From Micromonospora chokoriensis (GTDB lineage: Bacteria; Actinomycetota; Actinomycetes; Mycobacteriales; Micromonosporaceae): 64,000 bases of DNA. Positions 58,397 to 64,000 of this stretch are shown here, in pieces. Location: assembly GCF_900091505.1 (NCBI RefSeq), contig NZ_LT607409.1, positions 124,001 through 188,000 on the forward strand. Direction: 5' to 3'. Both the position numbers and the translations under genes were made by a program. The notes beneath the pieces are model-generated. The model saw nothing but the letters and a program-made list of their open reading frames with translations. It was not told where the DNA came from and did not search any database. Position 1 is the first letter of the stretch; the number at the start of each line of letters is the position of its first letter.

Positions 58397-60193
58397 TCAG
58401 GACCGCTGATTGGGGAAACCCCTAGAACGGCTCGGTCGAGAAGATTTACCTCTAGAACCCCGGCCAACCCCTGACGGCGCTGCGGCTTTCTGAACCCAAC
58501 AGTCACCCCGCAGATACTCTTTTCCCCTATCGCGAACCTGCTCAGTAATAAGTTCGTCCTTCGCTAGACGATCGAGCATCAGGATACGCTTCGACCGATG
58601 CGCTTTTTCGTATTCGTATTGTATCACCTTCACTAAGTCCCTTGCTGTAGCGGTCGTGAAATCAGCCTCCTCAAGTCTTGCTATTGCCACAGTTGTCGGA
58701 CGCTCCTGACCAGTCAACACCATACCCAAAAGCATTGCTAGATGGTACTGATAGTCCTCAACGATACCAATGCCCCCATCGATTGTCAGATGGTCCGCAG
58801 CGGCCCGCAGAGTTTTGACGCACGAATAGTACATGGCCAGTTCGAATTTGTTGTCGAAAACAACCTCGTACACACCCCTATCAAAGATGGTGCTTGGGTT
58901 TGCCCTCGCAACGTGCGGGGTCTGAACCAGCACACTGAGCACGGCCTGTCCCATCTGATCGATGGACACAATGCGCTCGACAGGCATTCCAAGGTTGAAG
59001 TAGTACCGCCGCCGACGCTCGTAGTACAAACCTCGCTCTGATAGGTATTCCTCAATTTGTCGCTGCACGCGATCCGTCGCCCTCAGGGCACTCGGACCGA
59101 ATTCAGTCTGGCTATTCGTGGCGCGAATTATTCTATCTCGAACAACATTATCCTTGGCTTCAATGACCTTAATCAAGACGCTTCTATTGTCACCTCTGTA
59201 ACTGGTTGGCTTCCGCTTGTATATCTCCGTGGAGGTTTGGAGTCCGTTAACGATCTGAGGCGACTCAAGCTCAAGCATTTTGTTGGCAGGCCGCACTTTC
59301 GACGCCACCACGGTCACCCCGTTGTTCAGCCACCAGAAGTCCTCAGCAGCGTCCACCGTTTCGAGGGTTTCTTGGATGCTTTTGTTGACATCCGTAGAAC
59401 CTTCATAGTCTCGTACGTTCGCCTCGAAAAGGGTGCCATCCAGCTCACCATTAGCTCCGGTGATGAAGCGTTCATAATCAGCGAGTCGCACGACTGCCAC
59501 ATATCCGCCAGCCGTGTCAGTAGAAATTGGATTTTCGGCTAACTGCAACTTTCGCGTGACCCGGAGGGGCTCGCGCGAAAGATCCGCCACTGCTGCCGCA
59601 TCAAGGAAGGTTACCGATGGTTCCGCCGCCCCAAAAAGGGCGGATAGACATTCTCTGAGTTCATTCGCCTTACGCTCCACCCCCGGGTGAAGATATTGAG
59701 CTTTCAGTGATGCAAAAACGACAAAGATTCTCAATTCAGGCAGATCTAGGGTTCTATAGGTGTCAAGGAACCTACGAGATATCTCGATGAGCCTTGAATT
59801 TACGGTCTCCGCCAGACGCTCCTCGTCCCTGCCGAAAACTAAGATCTTTGGCAAACTCAGCATCAACTTTTCAATTGGTGCCTCTGTAAATCCGGACGTG
59901 TTCTTTACTTGAAGAATGTAGAGATCGAGGCGAGCCCGCCTGCCCAGCACCTTTAGGGGAGTTTCATCACGGACGCAGAGAGAATTGGCGAACAGATACA
60001 TGCCATCAACACCACAGTCCTTCTCGCCGTCCACGATCCCACTTAACAAGTCATCGTGGCCGGGATTGAGTTTCTTGAGAAGCTGCTTCGCCACGAAGAA
60101 GGTCTGATGCCTCGCTGCCGCCATATTGGGAGCAGACCGTTTCTGGTCCCGATCAATCATTGACTGAAGCAAGAAGACGTCATTAGCGTTCAC
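58397..60193 (-). CDS. AIPR-family abortive-infection phage-resistance protein
   Basis: A 598-residue protein of the AIPR family, named from abortive-infection systems. The N-terminal part has the PD-(D/E)xK-like pattern Asp63 (CGVDG) and Gln95-x-Lys97 (YILQVK), suggesting a nuclease. The central core contains EDFWWLNNGVTVVASKV, IVNGLQTSTEIY and IRATNSQTEFGPSALRA, the family signatures. The C-terminal tail is basic and Ser/Arg-rich. GC is clearly lower than in all other genes of the window, a sign of transfer. It diverges from the PLD-helicase gene. Confidence 0.9.
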   Translation of the reverse strand: MNANDVFLLQSMIDRDQKRSAPNMAAARHQTFFVAKQLLKKLNPGHDDLLSGIVDGEKDCGVDGMYLFANSLCVRDETPLKVLGRRARLDLYILQVKNTSGFTEAPIEKLMLSLPKILVFGRDEERLAETVNSRLIEISRRFLDTYRTLDLPELRIFVVFASLKAQYLHPGVERKANELRECLSALFGAAEPSVTFLDAAAVADLSREPLRVTRKLQLAENPISTDTAGGYVAVVRLADYERFITGANGELDGTLFEANVRDYEGSTDVNKSIQETLETVDAAEDFWWLNNGVTVVASKVRPANKMLELESPQIVNGLQTSTEIYKRKPTSYRGDNRSVLIKVIEAKDNVVRDRIIRATNSQTEFGPSALRATDRVQRQIEEYLSERGLYYERRRRYYFNLGMPVERIVSIDQMGQAVLSVLVQTPHVARANPSTIFDRGVYEVVFDNKFELAMYYSCVKTLRAAADHLTIDGGIGIVEDYQYHLAMLLGMVLTGQERPTTVAIARLEEADFTTATARDLVKVIQYEYEKAHRSKRILMLDRLAKDELITEQVRDRGKEYLRGDCWVQKAAAPSGVGRGSRGKSSRPSRSRGFPNQRS

Positions 60194-60676
60194 GATACCT
60201 CCAGAACCGCAGACAAAGACGAACAGTTATCGTTGAATAGCTAAATGCATCAGCATGCGTTTCGCATTGAAACTGCCCGCCCACTATCGAGGATTGACGC
60301 GAAGGATGTACCAGCAGCCTTCGGCAGAAACATGCAATCCCAACCTCCCCACAAGGCGTATCGGGGAGATTACCCGCTGGAGTCCTGTTTGCGGGAGACT
60401 GCGTCTTCGGCCGTCCAGCCGGCTTCGACGAGCGTTCATCCACTGTCAATTGCCTCGAAGGCTCAGACCAGCGCGGGTGACAGGCCACGTCCCTGGACGT
60501 TGGTGCAGGTAAAACCCAAGTAACCAGGCGTCGCAAAACCCGCAGATGCGCGTACGGGCAACAACGGCGGGGTGAACTCCTCGAACTTACGAAGACGAAT
60601 CTGTCTAGCATCCGACACACGAATTGGCGAACACGTGAGGCGTGTTGAGTCCCCGTGTTGCGCTATCTTGCTTCGG
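60194..60676. other. 483-base divergent intergenic region; no gene recognised
   Basis: Between the AIPR and helicase starts. Several short ORFs exist but none has coding character or a ribosome site I trust. It must hold promoters in both directions; TATCTT (60664-60669) is a likely -10 for a leaderless helicase transcript starting at ATG 60677. It could also hide a small RNA. Confidence 0.5.
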
Positions 60677-63600
60677 ATGACGGATCTTGAGCGAGGGCTT
60701 TACGAGCATCTGATCACTCGTGAGCTGGCCGATCGTCTTCAGCACGTCGATCCCGCCCTGATCCAGCGCCACAAGCTCGACCCCGCCGACGCGCACACCA
60801 CCCTCGCGCGGCACATCGCCGCCTTGGCTGCACGCGCCCTGCAGTCCGTCCCCGGCGGCGACGACAAGCTCCACCACCAGGTCGAGATGGCGAACCGAAT
60901 CGCCGAGGCCATCGCCAAGCTGAGCCCGAAGGCCGCAACGGATCAGGACCAGGTGACCGACGCGAAGCACCTGCTCCACGCCATCGCCGCCCCGCCAACA
61001 CCACCGGCACTACCAGCCTTCCCGCAACGCCCGACCACCCCGCTATCCACCGGCGCGCTGCTGGTCAACGGCCGTCACCAGCCCCGCATCGGCCACGAGG
61101 TCAACCACGAGATGGCGTCGGCCGAGAGCGTCGACCTGCTCTGCGCGTTCATCAAGTGGTACGGCCTGCGCATCGTGGAGAAGCCCATCCGCGAGCTGAT
61201 CGCCCGAGGCGGCACGGTCCGGGTCATCACCACGACCTACCTCGGCGCAACCGATCAGCGGGCGCTCGACCGGCTGAAGGAGCTCGGCGCGGAGGTCAAG
61301 GTGTCCTACGAGACACGGACCACCCGGTTGCATGCCAAGGCGTGGCTGTTCCGTCGTAAGAACGGCACCACCACCGCGTACGTCGGCTCGTCCAACCTGT
61401 CGAAGACCGCGCTTGTCGACGGCGTGGAGTGGAACGTTCGCGTCTCGAACATCGAGCAGCCGCACGTCATCGACACGTTCACGGCGACGTTCGAGGACTA
61501 CTGGAACGATCCGGCGTTCGAGGCGTACGACGCGGCCAGGGACGCCGAGCGGCTACGGCAGGCACTGACCGGGGAGCGCCGCGACCAGACGCCCACCGAG
61601 ATCTCGAACCTGGACGTGCGCCCGTACCCGTACCAGGCCGAGATCCTGGCCGACCTGGACGCCGAGCGGCTGGTCCACGGACGCTGGCGCAACCTCGTCG
61701 TGATGGCGACCGGCACCGGCAAGACCGTCGTCGCGGCCCTCGACTACCGCCGGCTACACAGGGCGGGGCGAACAGACTCGCTGCTCTTCGTCGCTCATCA
61801 GGAGCAGATCCTGCGGCAGAGCCTGTCGACGTTCCGGCAGGTCATGGGCGACGCTAGCTTCGGCGAGACGCTTGTCGCGGGCGAGAAACCGAACGGCTGG
61901 AAGCATGTCTTCGCCTCCATCCAGTCGCTGCACCGGCGGGAGGTCGACCCCGAGGCGTACGACATGGTGATCGTGGACGAGTTCCACCACGCGGAGGCGC
62001 CGACGTACACGCGGCTGTTGGAGCGGCTGCGTCCCCGCGTACTCCTGGGCCTGACGGCGACCCCCGACCGCGCCGACGGCGGCGACGTGCGCCGGTGGTT
62101 CGACGGCCGCGCGGCGGTTGAGCTGCATTTGTGGGACGCGTTGGAGCGGCAGTTGTTGTCGCCGTTCCAGTACTTCGGGCTGCACGACGACGTGGACCTG
62201 TCGCACCTCGCCTGGAAGCGCGGCCAGGGCTACGACCCGGCGGAGTTGGACGTCGTCTACACCGGCAACCACGCCCGGGCGCGATCGGTGTTGCGTGCGG
62301 TCAGCGACACTGTCGACGTCGGGCGGATGCGGGCGCTCGGGTTCTGCGTGAGCATCGGGCATGCCGAGTTCATGGCCAAGTGGTTCAACGACCACGGCGT
62401 ACCGTCTGCGGCGGTGACCTCGCGGGCCGGCACCGACCGGGCCGGGTTGCTGCGGGACTTCAAGGCCGGCAAGCTGCGGGTGCTCTTCACAGTGGACCTG
62501 TTCAACGAGGGCGTCGACCTGCCGATGGTCGACACGATCCTGATGCTACGGCCCACCGAGAGCGCCACGATCTTCCTGCAACAGCTCGGCCGTGGTCTGC
62601 GCCTGGACGACGACAAGCCCTGTCTCACTGTGCTCGACTTCATCGGCGGGCAGAACGCCAACTTCCGCTTCGACCTGCGCTGGCGTGCGCTGACCGGGGT
62701 AAGCCGACGGGCGATTACCGAGGCGGTTCGGGATGACTTCCCGAGCCTTCCGAGCGGCTGTCACGTCGAGCTGGACCGGGTGGCCAAGGAGGTCGTGCTC
62801 GCCAACCTCAAAAGCGCGCTGCCGACCTCGAAGGCCGGCCTGGTGTCCGAGCTGCGGCAACTCGGCGACGTCCGCCTGGCCACGTTCCTCCGCGAGACCG
62901 GCCTGGAGATCGAGGACGTGTACCGATCGGCAAGCATCGGCGGCTGGACCGGCCTACGGCGGCTCGCCGGCATCGAGACGTCCGCGCCCGGCCCGGACGA
63001 CCGGGAGTTGGGCCGGGCCATCGGTCGCATGCTGCACACCGACGACGTCGACCGGCTAGAGCTGCTGACCCGGGTCGCGGCCGGACCGCCCGCGCCAGGT
63101 CAGCAGGTGTACGCGGGCAGCGGCCGACTGCTCGACATGCTGCACTTCAGCCTCTGGGGGCCGAGCGCGCCCCTCGCCACGCGGGACGAACGGCTGGCAC
63201 GGCTGTGGAAGGAACCGGCGCGTTGTGCCGAGTTGCGGCAGGTCGCCGAGGTGTTGCGGGACCGCATCCACCGGGTCACACCCACCCTCACGCCGGGGGT
63301 GGTGCCGTTGCGGGTGCACGCCCGGTACAGCCGCAACGAGGCATGTGCCGCCTTCGGGATGACCAACCCCGGGTCACTGCGCGAGGGGGTGAAGTGGCTG
63401 CCCGACGCCCAGGCCGACCTGTTCTTCGTCACCCTGGTCAAGTCCGAGGCGCACTACTCCCCCACCACCATGTACGCCGACCGGGCCATCACCGACACCC
63501 TCTTCCAGTGGGAGTCGCAGAGCACCACCTCGGCGGCGTCGGCGACCGGGCAGCGCTATACGTCGGGCGGCTCGACAGTGCACCTCTTCGTCCGGGAAAC

Positions 63601-63760
63601 CCGGATTCCCGACCGCGACCTGGGCGCGCCGCCGTACCTCTACGCCGGGCCGATGACGTACCAGGAGCACACCGGCGACCGGCCCATGCGCATCCTCTGG
63701 AAGCTGCACCACGCACTGCCCGCCGACATGTACGCCGCAGCTCGGGCCATCGCCGCCTGA
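60677..63760 (+). CDS. PLD-nuclease/superfamily 2 helicase with DUF3427
   Basis: A 1027-residue protein. The first 140 residues are helical, then a PLD-like domain with HAK near residue 219 (TRLHAKAWLF, and AYVGSSNLSKTAL). The SF2 helicase has Walker A ATGTGKT near 345, DEFH near 433 (IVDEFHHAEAPT), GLTATP and the arginine-finger motif QQLGRGLRL near 635. The C-terminal third, including the DUF3427 region, contains YSRNEACAAFGMTNPGSLREGVKWLPDAQADLFFVTL and HLFVRETR. A single HxK motif implies a PLD dimer. Such proteins are predicted DNA-processing defence enzymes. The ATG follows TATCTT by seven bases. Confidence 0.92.
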   Translation: MTDLERGLYEHLITRELADRLQHVDPALIQRHKLDPADAHTTLARHIAALAARALQSVPGGDDKLHHQVEMANRIAEAIAKLSPKAATDQDQVTDAKHLLHAIAAPPTPPALPAFPQRPTTPLSTGALLVNGRHQPRIGHEVNHEMASAESVDLLCAFIKWYGLRIVEKPIRELIARGGTVRVITTTYLGATDQRALDRLKELGAEVKVSYETRTTRLHAKAWLFRRKNGTTTAYVGSSNLSKTALVDGVEWNVRVSNIEQPHVIDTFTATFEDYWNDPAFEAYDAARDAERLRQALTGERRDQTPTEISNLDVRPYPYQAEILADLDAERLVHGRWRNLVVMATGTGKTVVAALDYRRLHRAGRTDSLLFVAHQEQILRQSLSTFRQVMGDASFGETLVAGEKPNGWKHVFASIQSLHRREVDPEAYDMVIVDEFHHAEAPTYTRLLERLRPRVLLGLTATPDRADGGDVRRWFDGRAAVELHLWDALERQLLSPFQYFGLHDDVDLSHLAWKRGQGYDPAELDVVYTGNHARARSVLRAVSDTVDVGRMRALGFCVSIGHAEFMAKWFNDHGVPSAAVTSRAGTDRAGLLRDFKAGKLRVLFTVDLFNEGVDLPMVDTILMLRPTESATIFLQQLGRGLRLDDDKPCLTVLDFIGGQNANFRFDLRWRALTGVSRRAITEAVRDDFPSLPSGCHVELDRVAKEVVLANLKSALPTSKAGLVSELRQLGDVRLATFLRETGLEIEDVYRSASIGGWTGLRRLAGIETSAPGPDDRELGRAIGRMLHTDDVDRLELLTRVAAGPPAPGQQVYAGSGRLLDMLHFSLWGPSAPLATRDERLARLWKEPARCAELRQVAEVLRDRIHRVTPTLTPGVVPLRVHARYSRNEACAAFGMTNPGSLREGVKWLPDAQADLFFVTLVKSEAHYSPTTMYADRAITDTLFQWESQSTTSAASATGQRYTSGGSTVHLFVRETRIPDRDLGAPPYLYAGPMTYQEHTGDRPMRILWKLHHALPADMYAAARAIAA

Positions 63761-63786
63761 TATCGGCCGTCCGTCCGCTCGCTCGG

Positions 63787-64000
63787 CTACCCCTTCGCCA
63801 CGGCCTCCGGCGGGACGTGCGGCCCGCCGGCCGGTCGCTCGTCGCCGTGGCCCGGCCACCACGCTTTGTGCCCGATCAGCGCGGTCAGCGCCGGCACGAA
63901 GAACATTGACATGACGAACGCCGACAGTACGATGCCGATCGCCACCGCGAAGCCCATCTGCTGCAGGAACGAGATCGGAGCAAGCAGCAGCACCGCGAAC
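63787..64000 (-). CDS. MMPL/RND-family transporter, C-terminal part (runs off window end)
   Basis: The last 70 residues of an MMPL-type lipid or drug exporter: FAVLLLAPISFLQQMGFAVAIGIVLSAFVMSMFFVPALTALIGHKAWWPG, covering the last two membrane helices, then a short cytoplasmic tail rich in Pro and Gly. Only the 3' end is in the window, so the substrate class cannot be judged. Confidence 0.88.
   Translation of the reverse strand, partial: FAVLLLAPISFLQQMGFAVAIGIVLSAFVMSMFFVPALTALIGHKAWWPGHGDERPAGGPHVPPEAVAKG

Noticed and set aside
60255..60512. Short ORFs between AIPR and the helicase gene
   Set aside because: No ribosome site, no known domain and poor coding composition in either strand.

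Overview
The window comes from a high-GC actinobacterium, most likely a Micromonospora or close relative in the Micromonosporaceae. The evidence is very GC-rich coding sequence with frequent GTG starts, many apparently leaderless promoters (a TAnnnT hexamer 6-9 bases before the start codon), a CebR-type cellulose operator before a secreted GH12-CBM2 cellulase, and the overall gene mix. This placement is inference from sequence style and content, not from a marker gene. The window opens inside ctaD and closes inside an MMPL transporter gene. No tRNA, rRNA, CRISPR array, integrase or transposase was seen.

1-21.8 kb is mostly chromosomal housekeeping and secreted enzymes: cytochrome oxidase subunit I, an FAD monooxygenase, cellulase, SulP transporter, a peptidoglycan amidase whose signal peptide sits in a separate coupled frame, an aldo/keto reductase, a DNA-ligase remnant, threonine synthase, a GH15 enzyme, a cupin, a sulfotransferase, a phage-T4-beta-like protein, a cysteine-less HesB-fold protein, a decayed flavoprotein gene, an aquaporin, a pentapeptide-repeat protein, a serine hydrolase, a PPOX protein, a DUF6642 protein and an M15 peptidase. 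Two small paralogous proteins of unknown function (15.4-15.7 and 21.3-21.8 kb) share a conserved core.

22-32.3 kb holds two signalling and ABC-transporter modules. A LuxR/NarL-type kinase-regulator pair diverges from an ABC operon (22.0-26.6 kb). A FtsX/LolD-type ABC pair diverges from a second kinase-regulator pair (27.2-32.3 kb). 32.3-46 kb is metabolic and regulatory: DUF1697, an MBL-fold enzyme, a penicillin-recognising serine enzyme back-to-back with a LysR regulator, two more aldo/keto reductases (one under a clear MerR-type promoter), an internally deleted MmyB regulator beside an SDR, a GNAT, an FMN reductase, a DrrAB-like exporter and a 1088-residue AAA protein.

46-64 kb is more accessory. 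It has an excisionase-like HTH with DUF4180, an OGG-fold protein, a coupled HTH-ImmA/IrrE plus PIN (DUF3368-like) module, a secreted protein of three 87-residue repeats, a FnIII-CBM3 protein, TetR, a globin-like reductase, a flavoprotein, two phosphotransferase-fold proteins around a TPR-XRE regulator, and a lower-GC AIPR abortive-infection gene divergent from a PLD-helicase-DUF3427 gene. The AIPR/helicase pair together with the HTH-ImmA/PIN pair is the best candidate for an antiviral or conflict island.
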